Shown here: positions 1-10,645 of the stretch, piece by piece
Numbering within the stretch: position 1 is the first letter of the stretch
How the letters are laid out: every line of letters begins with the position of its first letter
From: Plectrocnemia conspersa
Taxonomy: Eukaryota > Arthropoda > Insecta > Trichoptera > Polycentropodidae
DNA: 64,000 bases
Reading direction: 5' to 3'
NCBI GenBank assembly: GCA_009617715.1
Contig: VTFK01000002.1
Coordinates: 1,674,001-1,738,000 of the forward strand
The notes under the pieces: generated by a model
What the model saw: the letters and a program-made list of their open reading frames with translations, nothing else
Database searches by the model: none
Told to the model about the DNA's origin: nothing
Program-made: the position numbers and the translations under genes

Positions 1-610
1 AATGTCAAAAACTCATTTAAATTATTAAAAACCATACAAACAATAAAAAAAAATAGAAATAAAAGTGTCACTCAGTTTCGCCCAGAGACAATCTATGATG
101 GTAAGTTGACGCTTATATTTCACTGACGCATACTAACTTTTGAGTAAATTCCAAAAATTTAATGAAATATTAATATTACTTTAAGTAAAACAAATATTTT
201 TTCACACGTCTAAATTTGGAGTTTGTGTGCATTTACATACACCTACATATACACGTTTAATAAAGAAACTATGTTATTTTAACAAAAGAAAAATACAAAG
301 CAATCGAGATAACAACCAGTGGCGCCATGGAAGCAGTGCAACGTAAACTCGATAAAATAACAAGCGGTCACGTGATTTATATCACTTGTTATTATTTGAC
401 TTGCTTTGATAGAGCTTATCTCGTGATATGTACAGTAACGCACAACTATATAATATTGTATTTTTCTAATTTAAAAAGCATTTTAGAATATTCATGATCT
501 AATATTGATTTACACGCGTTTAAAATTAGTTCAAACTAATAATAATATTTCTAAAATAACAATCAAAATATTTTTTTAATGAGAAATAAAATTAAGTTAA
601 TAAATACTAC
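1..610. other. AT-rich flank before the BEL element
   Basis: No coding potential or recognisable repeat was seen. A CACGTG E-box-like hexamer occurs near 370 within an imperfect inverted repeat (ATAACAAG ... CTTGTTAT). The stretch abuts the 5' LTR at 611. Confidence 0.4.
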
Positions 611-863
611 TGTTCTAACAATTTTACATATATTTATGCATGGCCGAATAAAAGTGTGTTATGGCCGTGCGTGGTTTTTTGTGTATAAATAACCTGAAGA
701 CGCCTCAGCTGTCACGGCGTGTGGTCGTGCGTCAGCAAGGATTCTGAGGATGTAAACTCTGATAATAAAGCATTTCTATGGTTAGAGGCGTTTAATTCTG
801 TCGAGAGACGGTGGTCCTTCGAAAAGAAAAGACGGCCATCTCCAAAGGGGAGAGGTCGCAACA
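611..863 (+). repeat. 5' LTR of the BEL/Pao element
   Basis: It begins TGTTC and holds a GTGTATAAATAACC TATA-type motif near 680-693 and AATAAA near 764. Identity with the 3' copy is clear only to 840. The end is placed at 863 because the unit then reads TGT...ACA and is followed by a primer-binding-like stretch; that last part is inference. Confidence 0.85.
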
Positions 864-1062
864 TTTGGTCCTACGAGCCGGATGGACCACCAGAGCTTCG
901 CTGAGGAAGCATTCGGGGCAGCAGCAGCTGAGCAACTGCGGGGCATCACAGGGAAGCCGCCGGGTCGAGAAGCTGCGCAGACGGAGGAGAGGACATTTAG
1001 GTTAGTGGTTAGCCGTTCCCCACTTGTTATTTCCTAACCTCAAACTTTTCCTTCGAGTCAAT

Positions 1063-2178
1063 ATGTCGAAACGCGACATACTGAAGCGTTCTAGGCTGCA
1101 GTCGCAGCTTAAGCGATTTGCCGACGCTGTTGAGGGCTGCGTGTCGAGAGGAGACGCGTCGGGTCTTCAAGTACATCTTGATGACGTTGTGGATGTCTTA
1201 AGGACCTTCAGGCAGGTCCAGGAGGACATCGAATGCACCATAGGTGAGGTGGACGATGAAGCTACCTCGGCGTTCGAAAGGGATTATTACAAAGCCATTT
1301 ACGCCGCGAAAGAGTTAATAGTGCGATATGCACGGGGGCAACCCCCCCTCCCAACAGTCGCGCCGCCTACTAATGTCTCATTACCTGCCCTTCGGTTGCC
1401 TTCATTTGAAGGTAACTACAAAGATTGGCCGCATTTCTCTAGCCTTTTTCTAAATATTGTTTGCCGAAAGGCAAACATATCAGATGAAGAGAAAGTCCAC
1501 TATTTGTTGACTTCGGTCAAGGGAGAAGCCGCTGAAGTCCTTCGTGGTATAGAGTCCGCAGGTCAGTCATTTGACATCGCATGGGAGTTGTTGCGATCAC
1601 GGTTCGACAACCCGAAAATTTTGGCCACTGAGCACTGGAGAGCACTGCTCAGTATTTCGACGGTTAGCGCCAGCTCCCATGTGGGGTTAAGGAAGCTGAT
1701 CGATGCGGCTACGTTGCACGTAAGAGCACTGGAAGGTCTTGGGCTGCCAGTGCAGCATTGGGATTTTGTCCTAGTGCAGATCATCGTGTCAAAATTGGCA
1801 GTGGTGCTGGCCCGCGAATGGGAAGCGACAGCACTAACAATCAAATTGACAACGTTCGAGGCGTTGTTAACATTCCTAAAAACGAAACATCAAGTGTTGG
1901 AAAACACAATTATCCCGACTCAGGTCCCCATTAAGGAGCCTAAAGTTGTTCACCAAGTGAGCCATCAGCCGTTGCGCGAGGTATGTCCTCAGTGCAAGGG
2001 GACTCACAAGTTGGGTGAGTGCCACAGTTTCAAACAATTGCATGTCCATAAAAGGTGGGTCATCGTGAAACGAAACGCACTATGTTTTAATTGCCTGCGG
2101 AAAGGTCATAGTGCTGGTAATTGCAGGGGCAGTTGCTGCTCAGTGTGTGCAAAAAGGCATCACTTTTTTGCTCCATGA
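1063..2178 (+). pseudogene. BEL/Pao gag-like polyprotein N-terminal part (DUF1759 and zinc knuckles)
   Basis: This is the N-terminal part of the retrotransposon polyprotein, which packages element RNA. The start chosen is ATG at 1063 (MSKRDILKRS); an in-frame ATG at 1024 lies further up. It has an N-terminal coiled region, then the DUF1759 gag segment around LRLPSFEGNYKDWPHF (about 1390-1440), then two cysteine knuckles: CPQCKGTHKLGEC near 1984 and CFNCLRKGHSAGNC near 2083. The frame ends at 2178 only because of a shift in the T6 run at 2163-2168. The following protease continues in the next frame from that point, so the polyprotein is split by an indel and not by a true terminus. Confidence 0.88.
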
Positions 2179-2827
2179 AGATAGGGATCGAGCAGAAGCT
2201 CCAAAAGCGACAATGTCCGCTGTAATGGCCTGCCGGCCAGGTCAAACCGGTAAGGTAGTATCGCAAATAGCTTTACTTTCGACGGTAAAATTATCCATCC
2301 GGGGTCGAAATGATTCCACGCAAGTCTGCCGTGCCCTTCTTGACACTGGCGCTGAGACGAACCTTGTATCATGTGCACTGGTTGACAGGCTGGGTTTGAA
2401 CATCCGCAAATCCAGCGCCAACATAGTGGGTGTAGCGGAGTCTGTGGCTGCTAGTCAAGGCACTGTAAAGCTAAAAATAGCGTCGAGGAAGGTAAAGCAG
2501 TGGTCGGTAATTGACGCTATGGTCATGCCGAAATTGACTGCAAAAATTCCAAGCATGGCCATCAGCAATGTACGTAGGGCCATCCCTAGATATATCCAAC
2601 TGGCAGACAATGAATTTGACTTGCCGGGAGAGGTGGATGTCATCCTTAACGCAAGTTGGTTCTTTGAATCAATGCGCAATGGGCGCAAAAGAATCAAACT
2701 TGAGGATGGGTCAGTAGTAATTCTGGCAAATTCCACATTTGGGTGGATAGTGTCAGGTAGCATCTTAGCACCGGCCGCTAAAGATCCTGCCTGCAATCTT
2801 AGCTTGGTGCAGATGGACAGGCAGTAA
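2169..2827 (+). pseudogene. BEL/Pao aspartic protease segment (DUF1758)
   Basis: The segment continues the polyprotein in frame 2 after the T6 shift. The catalytic triad LLDTGAETNLV is intact, with DTG at 2342-2350, followed by the family hallmark stretch around VDVILNASWFF and FGWIVSG. The retroviral-type aspartic protease would process the element's polyprotein. The frame is closed at 2827 by a TAA formed at the edge of an A17 run (2826-2842). The pol frame resumes immediately after the run, so the stop is a homopolymer artefact or mutation. Confidence 0.86.
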
Positions 2828-2842
2828 AAAAAAAAAAAAAAA

Positions 2843-4967
2843 GTTCTGGGAGCTCGAAGAGGTCAGTAATGACCTAAGAGCTAGTCACAGCGACAAGTGC
2901 GAGGAAGAATTCAAGGGTTCAACAAGTCGTACAACGGAAGGTAGATTTGTTGTACGCCTTCCATTCAAAACTGATGACCGCACTTTGGGTGTATCATACG
3001 AGCCAGCGCTTAAGCGGTTCTTTGCTTTAGAGAGAAAGCTGGCGAAGTCTGTAAAGATTCGGGATGAGTATACTGACTTTCTTAAAGAGTATATCTCTCT
3101 TGGTCACATGTCTGAGCTTCCCACCGATCCGTCCATAAGGGACGAGGGTTACTACATTCCACACCATGCTGTGATAAAGGAAAGTAGCCTCACAACCAAG
3201 CTCCGAGTGGTTTTCGATGCATCGTTCAAGTCCAGCAACGGTGCCTCGCTCAATGATCTACTGATGGTTGGTCCAAAACTACAGCAGAATATTTTTGTCG
3301 TGTTGATTCGTTTTCGTCGGTTCACGTATGTCATTACGGCTGACATAGAGAAAATGTACCGGCAGGTTCAGGTTCACGCCTCCCATAGGAGATTTCAAAA
3401 AATCTTGTGGCGATCTGACCCGCGGGACGACGTGAAATCGTTCCAGCTGAACACAGTAACGTACGGGACAGCTCCAGCTTCATTTTTGTCGGTGCGTTGC
3501 CTGCATCAACTTGCAGCCGAGGCAGAGGTTGATTTTCCTGCAGCCTCTGCAGTCATAAAAAATGATTTCTATGTTGATGACCTGCTCACCGGAGCAGATT
3601 CCATTGTGGCCCTTAAGGCATTACGGTCTCAAATTGACGTCATATTGAGAAAGGGTTGTTTCACCCTGAGAAAATGGCTGTCAAACGAGCCAAGGGTGAT
3701 AAGCGATCTCAAGGAGGACGCAAAGGGACAGATCTCTCACCATATCATTGAGACGAATGAGTCAACGACACTGGGAATGGGCTGGGAAACGAGAACAGAT
3801 AGGTTCTTTTTTATGGCAGCGTTCCCGGAGACAGTCCCAGTGACCAAAAGGGAGATCCTCAAGTCGATCGCACAAATTTTTGATCCACTGGGTCTCGTCG
3901 GTCTCGTTGTTGTAATATTAAAAATATACATGCAGCAGTTGTGGAAGGAGAAGCTTGGCTGGGATGATAAAATCCCCAGCTCTTTATTCAGCTCCTGGCA
4001 ATTGTTGTACGGGGGTTTAAATGGCCTAAAGGCAATAGTTGTCCCACGCCATAGGTTTGCGCAGTGTCAGTCTACCATCAAATTGGTCGGATTCTGCGAT
4101 GCGTCCATCAAAGCATATCGGAACCGATCAATGGTGAAGGGCTATGTGTGTGTCTTTGTGTGTTTTGCGACAAAGGCAGTGCACCTGGAGGTTGTCACGG
4201 GACTCACTACAAATGAGTTCATGAACACCTTGAGACGATTTATCGCGAGGAGGGGCAAACCTGCCGAGTTGCACTCCGATAATGCCACGAACTTTGTGGG
4301 AGCCTCTCGTCAGCTAGGAAGGCTTCTAAGATCTGCCGACTTCAAGGAAGTTCCGGCTTCGTTAGCTGAACAAGGGATTAAATGGAGATTCATACCACCA
4401 CGGTCACCGCATTTTGGCGGTCTATGGGAAGCGGCTGTCAAATCAGCCAAGCGACATCTGGTAAGGGTAGTGGGAAACGCGTCCTTAACATACGAAGCCT
4501 TCAGTACCGTCGTTGCGCAGATCGAGTCAGTATTAAATTCGCGTCCGCTCACTCCAAGTTCCAATGATCCAAATGACCTCGTTCCATTGACTCCTGGTCA
4601 TTTCCTTATCGGCGAGCCACTAACTGCTTGTCCCCAGGAAAACGTGCACGACGTGCCGGAGTCACGGCTGTCTCAGTACAGACGTTTACAGCAGCTGGTG
4701 CAGCACTTCTGGGCCAGGTGGTCCAAGGAGTATGTGACATTGATGCAGCAGCGCAGCTTCAGATCGGGTTCCTCCAATCCTGACATTGGCGACATGGTGT
4801 TGTTGAGGGAGGACAATCTGCCTCCTCTTCAATGGCAACTTGGACGGGTGATCGGGTTGCAGCCAGGAGAAGATGGAGTTGTACGCGTTGTCTCGGTAAA
4901 AACGCCTAGCGGCATCACCAAACGTGCAGTCAGCAGGCTAGCACTCTTACCAGTGGAGCAGCAATAG
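2843..4967 (+). pseudogene. BEL/Pao reverse transcriptase and integrase, RNase H deleted
   Basis: The frame opens right after the A17 run with the BEL hallmark FWELEE (2844 onward), upstream of the first Met at 2985. The RT core follows, with ADIEKMYRQV near 3340 and the catalytic YVDD box at 3570-3581. The Peptidase_A17/RNase H lead-in begins at GFCDASIKAY (about 4090-4119) and then jumps into mid-integrase at about 4120 (KGYVCVFVCFATKAVHLEVV). Most of RNase H, the integrase zinc-binding region and the first catalytic Asp are therefore missing. The second catalytic region (HSDNATNFVG, about 4273) and the Glu before SVLNSRPLTP remain, followed by a DUF5641-type C-terminus with WQLGRVI. The deletion keeps the frame, so the open frame is misleading: the element cannot integrate itself. 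Confidence 0.9.
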
Positions 4968-5358
4968 GACACAGTGTAATAAAACAAATGAGCGTAAACA
5001 TCGCTCAGGCGATGAAATTAGAAAATAGTGAGTAAACAAGTATCGTTTCAAAATAAGATACAAAGCTACTTGAAGTGTAGGGAGGAAAAAATGTTCCAAA
5101 CATAAGTTTTTGCAATGTTCATATGTTACGATGTTTGTACGTGTTATCTGTTCTGTATACTTGTGTATTATAATTTTTGTTGTGTATACTTTGATATTGT
5201 TTTTCAGTTGGGAATACTCATGTGTTATAATTTCTGCGCCTATGTGGCAGAGTGAGTTAATATAATTGCGTTCAGCCAACTGTTTTTCAATAAGTTTGTT
5301 CAACTAGTGTTTTGAAAGAACAATACTTCTCCCTTGTTCAAAGTATGTACGTTCCTTC

Positions 5359-5370
5359 AAGGGGGGAGAA
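5359..5370 (+). other. Polypurine tract
   Basis: AAGGGGGGAGAA lies directly before the TGTTC start of the 3' LTR. This is the expected plus-strand priming site for a BEL/Pao element. Confidence 0.8.
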
Positions 5371-5601
5371 TGTTCCGACAATTTTACATATATTTATGCA
5401 TGGCCGAATAAAAGTGTGTTATGGCCGTGCGTGGTTTTTTTGTGTATAAATAACCTGAAGACGCCTCAGCTGTCACGGCGTGTGGTCGTGCGTCAGCAAG
5501 GATTCTGAGGATGTAAACTCTGATAATAAAGCATTTCTATGGTTAGAGGCGTTTAATTCCGTCGAGAGACGGTGGTCCTTCGAAAAGAAAAGACGGCCAT
5601 C
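5371..5601 (+). repeat. 3' LTR of the BEL/Pao element, 3' end missing
   Basis: It matches 611-840 almost base for base: two changes near the start, one T added in the T-run near 5440 and C for T near 5560. Similarity stops at 5601, whereas the 5' copy appears to continue about 23 bases further, so the terminal piece seems deleted. Confidence 0.85.
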
Positions 5602-5989
5602 ACATTAACAAATGATGTGACGCCCTAAAATCTCAATTTGACAGTTGTGATACGTCAATTTTCTGTTCAAACCCAAACTCAAATTCCAAATTAATATTTG
5701 ATTTTTGAACTTTCATTAGATCAAGTTATGTTTTGTTAATTCTTTAGGTAGTAACAGCAAATGAGCGTTTCGCAACTGGCAAATTAAATTTCAACAACAG
5801 TCTATCAGTTAAATTATATTTACGTAAGCAGAAATGTATTTAAGTACTAATGAAAATATAACTTCCCTGGTATTATACCTTCGAGAACATATAAAGGGCG
5901 TTGTTATTTTAGATGCATAGAACTTGAAATTAAATAAAGCATAAAAATCGATGTAATGGGCATATAATTGCCTTTATTGAAAAGATAAT

Positions 5990-6430
5990 TTTATGCCATT
6001 AGTGTTTAAATATGATTTCTGACATATGCACGCGGTGGTTGGCTCAAATCAAGTCCAATTTTCAACCAGCTGGGACCGTATATCGAAAATAACGCGGCGA
6101 ATGTTGGCTTCCAAGTCGTCCATCGCCTCTGGTTTATCGGCCATATAGCGACTTCACATATCCATACAGAAAATAATTCAGAGGTGTTAAATCACGCGAT
6201 CTTAGAGGCAACTCAACTTTTCGCAAAATCTTCCATAAAGTGGATAGATACAGCAAGTATGCGTGGTGCGAAAACGGTCCATGGTTATTCGACTTACTTG
6301 CTCGGATGGACGTTTATGTCGACCGTAAAATGGACGTAGCGCATGGTAAGTTTTGCGAACTGAACCACGATTTTCAAAATAAATTTGGGTAAAATGGCAA
6401 ACCAAACTAAGCACAAATCAGTTGTCAGCT
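5990..6430 (-). pseudogene. Tc1/mariner-superfamily transposase remnant with N- and C-terminal ends fused
   Basis: On the minus strand the first part (6414-6202, GTG start) reads RGSVRKTYHALRPFYGRH, the helix-turn-helix lead of insect mariner-like transposases of the DUF4817 type. It is followed within a few codons by C-terminal sequence, RDLTPLNYFLYGYVKS and then DKPEAMDDLEANIRRVIFD, ending near LVENWT at about 6045. Two frame breaks separate these pieces, and the whole DDE catalytic centre between them is missing. It is a non-functional deletion derivative. No terminal inverted repeats could be assigned. Confidence 0.8.
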
Positions 6431-6489
6431 GTCAAATTGCTGTCGCTGAAAAATATTGCTAATTCGAAAAACAAACCTCTGTAATAGGT

Positions 6490-7400
6490 CTTTTTTTGGT
6501 ATAGCATGGCGTCAAGCGTCCCTCAGGGAAGCATACTTAGGCCTGTGTTGTACCTGCTGTACACTGCAGATCTCCCAAAATACGAAAAATGCTATGGTGA
6601 CATCCATATGTATAGCACCATGTATAACATCCATAACATCATTATAACGACCCAACCATCGTTTCTAGTATGCTGCACGAAAGCCTTAATAATATTCTGT
6701 CATGGTTTGAAAGATTGAGGATAAAAGCAAATGAATCCAAATCGGTACATGTAACATTCATTATGAGAAGAAAATCCTCCCCACTAGTGTATCTCAATAA
6801 GAACATATGAAATAGCTTGGCATGCACTTAGACCGACGATTAACCTGGCAAAAACACATATTCAGTAAAAGGAAGCAACTCGGTGTAAGGATGAAAAGAT
6901 GCACTGGCTCATAGGCCACAGATCACGGCTGTCAAAAAACAAATAAATTATTAATATACAGCGCAATACTGAAACCGATCTGAACTTACGGTATGCAGCT
7001 GTGAGGAACCGCCAGCACCTCAAGTATTAATACTATAGAGAGATTTCAGACCAAATATCTAAAAAGATTAGAGACCTACCATAGGATTGTATCTAATGAT
7101 CCCTCGGTATAGGTTCGGTAAAGAGTGAAATTCGTAGATATCACGTTAAATATTGTATATCAATAGACTGGATAAGTATTCTAACCAGCTAGCTGGAAGA
7201 CTTGCCAAACCTAGGAACCGTATTAGAAGGTTGAAACGTGCACAATAAATAGATCCTACAACAAAATTTGAAAAGTAGCACAATAGCTTTGGTAGCATGT
7301 CGATTACGGGAAATGGCTAATAAGCTTTCCCCCCCCCCCCCCATCAGCCAATTCATGATGTAAAGATTAGCTATTAATAAATAAATTAATAAAATAATAA
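6490..7400 (+). mobile_element. Jockey-like LINE fragment (RT and C-terminal region), decayed
   Basis: The RT motif SVPQGSILRPVLYLLYTADL begins near 6513. Further frame-shifted LINE text follows in order: a thumb-like segment with RIKANESKSVHVTF (6721-6762), then traces matching the typical GMHLDRRLTW, SKRKQLGV, YKAILKP and LERFQTKYLRI regions, to about 7255. The tail is ATTAATAAATAAATTAATAA-like (about 7370-7405), as at LINE 3' ends. The catalytic FADD box is degraded and many stops and shifts are present. The clade call rests on the order of remembered Jockey motifs. Confidence 0.75.
7329..7342. repeat. Poly-C tract
   Basis: Fourteen consecutive C lie inside the 3' portion of the LINE remnant. 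Confidence 0.9.
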
Positions 7401-7675
7401 TAATTCAATTTGACATAAAGCCTGCTTATTTTCCTAGCTAGAGACAGATTGTAGATAAAGAGAGAGAAAAATAAATCTTGAAGAGCAAAGAGTTCAACTT
7501 AGAACCCTTAAGGAACTCCCAAAAAGGTGAAATATTTGTTTGACAATCGAATTGTCTACGATCGCTCAAATAACTTATAAAATAATCAAATTATTGTAGA
7601 TCATCTGAGCAATATGTGTTTCTTGTATTAGTTTATTTAATTTGATTAACCAAAACATGATCGATGTTACGGGGA

Positions 7676-7677
<2 letters not shown>

Positions 7678-7716
<39 letters not shown>
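7678..7716. repeat. (AT)n microsatellite
   Basis: An uninterrupted AT/TA dinucleotide run of 39 bases. Confidence 0.95.
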
Positions 7717-7718
<2 letters not shown>

Positions 7719-7889
7719 AAGAGAATATATAAACAGTAGCTCTTTGTCTATTTTACATGAATTTTATTGTTACTGAATTGCAATTCGGTGCGCTTTTTAG
7801 GCGCGGGTTTCGTTAAATTTTTGTAAATTCAGCGTGAGCTTTTAAATTGTTTAGGCACTGACGACAGGAGAATAAAAAATCTAATTATG

Positions 7890-8420
7890 CTTTCTGGCTA
7901 AAAAATCTTAATTCGCCTTCGCAAAACCGGCACAAATTCACGGTCATCGTCACGAATGATGGAGTTGAGTTACCGATGAACTCCATCATTCCAACGCTCT
8001 CATCTCTGGGATCCATTCAATTATACTGTTCAAGTTCATGGACGATTTATGACAAGGACAAAATTGATACTCGTCGGCTTCGATAATCGATATGACGACG
8101 AAGACGATGACGACGGACCAAATTAAAACACAAACAATACTACGCGGCGCTGCGCCGTTATTTGTCCACTGATGGCGACGTAGTTATTTTACGATCCTAC
8201 TGCAAACACACTTGCAAATTTCGAGAATACGACTCTCTTCGCGACAATCGCATAAATAATCAAAAGAAACGATATAGCTACGCAGTTGCAGTTTTGCCAG
8301 CGAAAACTACGCGAGTCTTCCCTCAGTACAAGCTCGGCTTCAATTATCGGACTATATTTTGTTTACGCTGATGCTTTGAACAAAAGAGTGCTAGATTTTC
8401 AAAAATAATACAATATAACA
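7890..8420 (-). promoter_or_regulatory. Promoter-like CpG-richer block, possible minus-strand first exon
   Basis: GC and CpG rise sharply over this stretch, which includes a CGGCGCTGCGCCG palindrome near 8144. On the minus strand an ATG at 8016 opens MDPRDESVGMMEFI and meets a good donor (ATCG|GTAACT) at 7974/7973, 43 nt downstream. No matching second exon was found, so this is only a candidate 5' exon. A 13-bp perfect inverted repeat overlaps it (7954-7966 and 7979-7991). Confidence 0.25.
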
Positions 8421-9440
8421 TTTACTGATGGATTTAATATGAGGATTTGATTAAAGTAAGCCTTAAACACTACTGATTGTTACAAAGCTTATACATTTGT
8501 TTGATAAAGGATATTAATTGCCGCTATGACGAAACTATTGTTCAGCTTTAATCCACTACTCGTGCTCGTGCATGTGAGCATGTATGTATTCAATGCTCCA
8601 AAATAATTCGTGAGCTGCGTACAAAGCAATAATACCGAGAGTCGTTCATAATGAACGACAACTTTATTTGTCTGCCTTTTGTGTTTTGTTTGGGGAAAAC
8701 AGTTTTTTTAACCATACACGGACCAGGGCAAGGTCTCGCTTGAATAATGAATTAAAGTAAAAAAGGCATACATATATTTTAACATATACAACAGCTTCAC
8801 ATACGCAGTAAGGAAAGCTCATTTCGCAAACGTTGCGATTTGCTTTGTGTTTTTGTTAAACTAACAACCAATATCGATATTGACCACATTGGTCAAATAT
8901 TTATAATCCAAAGAAGAAATTTTCTTCAGCTATAGAAGTGATTTTAACAGGATTTTCTTAATAATATTTAATAAATAAAATATAATTAAATCGCTCGAGT
9001 ATAAGTATATAAAATAAAGAACATAAAGTGGCGTGAATCTAATTCATTTCCGGTCCCAAAGGAAGTCTTTGCTCTTCGTTTATATTTATTCACCTTGAAC
9101 TTCGCGAAAAAAAGTGACGTCAATGTTACAATGACACCGTTTGACATTGACCCTTTTCATTGTCCGGAAAACAGTGGAGTCTCGCGGATCATTAGAACAG
9201 AAAATGATCTCTATGTACATATATTTAAATACATACATACACTAATATTATACTCAGATAATACGAATAATACATAAAAGTGGTATAGATAAACCGAGTT
9301 TTACAATATTTTATACTAATGTATTCAACTTAAAAAATATAAATCTAATGAACTATTAAAAAATACCTTTTCATTTCACAAAGGCATACCTACTGTTAAC
9401 AGACCGCCCAATATATAATTATATTACCGTATTTTATCAA
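8421..9440. other. AT-rich non-coding stretch
   Basis: Only short chance frames are present; no family signature, repeat or RNA gene was recognised. Confidence 0.4.
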
Positions 9441-9449
9441 ATCAAACAG

Positions 9450-9540
9450 AATGCTATAACATTAGCACGATACACGAAAGACCTGTGTTCGAATCCCAAA
9501 TTAACCCTCGTGCTTTTCAAGTTTTTAGTTTTAATTATTT
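9450..9540 (+). repeat. tRNA-like box B, possible SINE remnant
   Basis: GTTCGAATCC (9487-9496) matches the internal promoter box B of tRNA-derived SINEs. A box A-like TAGCAC lies at 9464, but the spacing is shorter than normal, so only a degraded SINE head is suggested. Confidence 0.3.
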
Positions 9541-9889
9541 AATTATAAATTCAATCGATCATCGCAGATTAGGTTATCCTAGATTTTCCCAATCTCATGG
9601 ATAATAAATAATTAAAGTAAAATCGAGTTAATTAATGCATAGAGCCATCTGTTAAATATAAGCTGTAATAATAGTTTATAATTAATAAAATATATGTCAC
9701 TAATTTGTCATAACTAGTTGCATTGTTCATAAATTATTTTGTGTGTGCTTTAACTGAAGTGATTTGACAGTGCATACATTGACTAGTTAATGTATACATT
9801 TTATAAATTCACACTTTGCCTGTAATATATATTAGATCTTCTCATAAATAATGCTGTTTTTTATACTTATTTTATTTATCAAAATTATT

Positions 9890-10343
9890 TTTTAATCTAA
9901 AATATAGTCTCATCATTTTCTAAAATGCTTTTACATTCTTCTAGTAAGCTTTCAAGCTAAGCTTTTAGTACCGTTCTGACCTCGTCTATAGAAATCATAT
10001 TTTTTCCATTCAACTGATTCTGAAGATTGCGAAATAAATTATAATCAGATGGGGTAATATCCGGTGAATATGCTCGCGGTTAGAATCGGAAAGTTCGTGA
10101 GAAGCCCATCGCCCCAATTTGATGAATGGTTGAATGACTATATTCAAGCTTCTCGGCTAGTTCCTGAACAGTTACTATAGGATTTTGTTCCACCAGAGTT
10201 CACAAGGCAACCTCGTCGAGCTCTACAGATCTTCCAGGACGAGACTTGTTTGTAGACCATACTTTCCAGCTCGATATTTTTGGAATCACCATTGACACTG
10301 ACCCATCACGATATTCCTCGCACTTTCTATTTTGTTGTTTCAT
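9890..10343 (-). pseudogene. mariner transposase remnant, internally deleted
   Basis: On the minus strand ATG at 10343 opens MKQQNRKCEEYRDG. This leads to a helix-turn-helix segment with RPGRSVELDEVAL and VEQNPIVTVQELAEKLEYSH, both typical of mariner, and then jumps at about 10090 to the C-terminal catalytic region (RAYSPDITPSDYNLFRNLQN, about 10081-10022). It ends with LESLLEECKSILENDE. The first two catalytic Asp regions are gone and stops are present. It belongs to a different mariner lineage from the fragments at 49.9-51.3 and 59.8 kb. Confidence 0.85.
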
Positions 10344-10530
10344 TTATTGAACTAATAAAGGAAAATATATCAAATATGATCCATTGTCACTTACAATATA
10401 ACGTTAAAAAATCAAACTGTACTCTTCAAAGCTTAGACTAAGAAGAATAACAATGTATATTTACTACCTACTTTTAAAACAAGTTAGGTCAGGCGCGCAC
10501 TTGCCATTTGTAATCACGCAATTATTTAGA

Positions 10531-10645
10531 CGCTAAAATAGAACCCATTATTTTAAATTGAAGTGCACGCATATGCTACTCAAAAATCACAGCGATTTTT
10601 GAGTCGCATGCACTTAAATTTAAAATAATGGGTTCCATTTTAGCG
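10531..10645. repeat. 115-bp hairpin (foldback MITE-like)
   Basis: CGCTAAAATAGAACCCATTA... at the left is mirrored by ...TAATGGGTTCCATTTTAGCG at the right. The pairing continues inward to ACTCAAAAATC / GATTTTTGAGT, with one 6-nt length difference and a few mismatches. There is no coding capacity. No target duplication was identified. Confidence 0.85.

Larger units (their letters stand above)
611..5601 (+). mobile_element. BEL/Pao LTR retrotransposon, young but defective
   Basis: Two near-identical direct repeats (611-863 and 5371-5601) flank gag, protease, reverse transcriptase and integrase reading frames in BEL/Pao order. A polypurine tract ends at 5370, directly before the 3' LTR, and a candidate primer-binding site follows the 5' LTR at about 864. 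Over their shared ~230 bases the LTRs differ by about three substitutions and one T indel, which points to recent insertion. Coding is broken at a T6 run (2163-2168) and an A17 run (2826-2842), and an internal deletion removes most of RNase H plus the start of integrase. No 5-bp target duplication is visible (ACTAC lies before 611 and does not recur after 5601), which fits loss of the 3' LTR end. Confidence 0.93.

Noticed and set aside
9450..9540. Functional tRNA gene
   Set aside because: Box B is present but no acceptor or anticodon arms can be folded and the box spacing is wrong.
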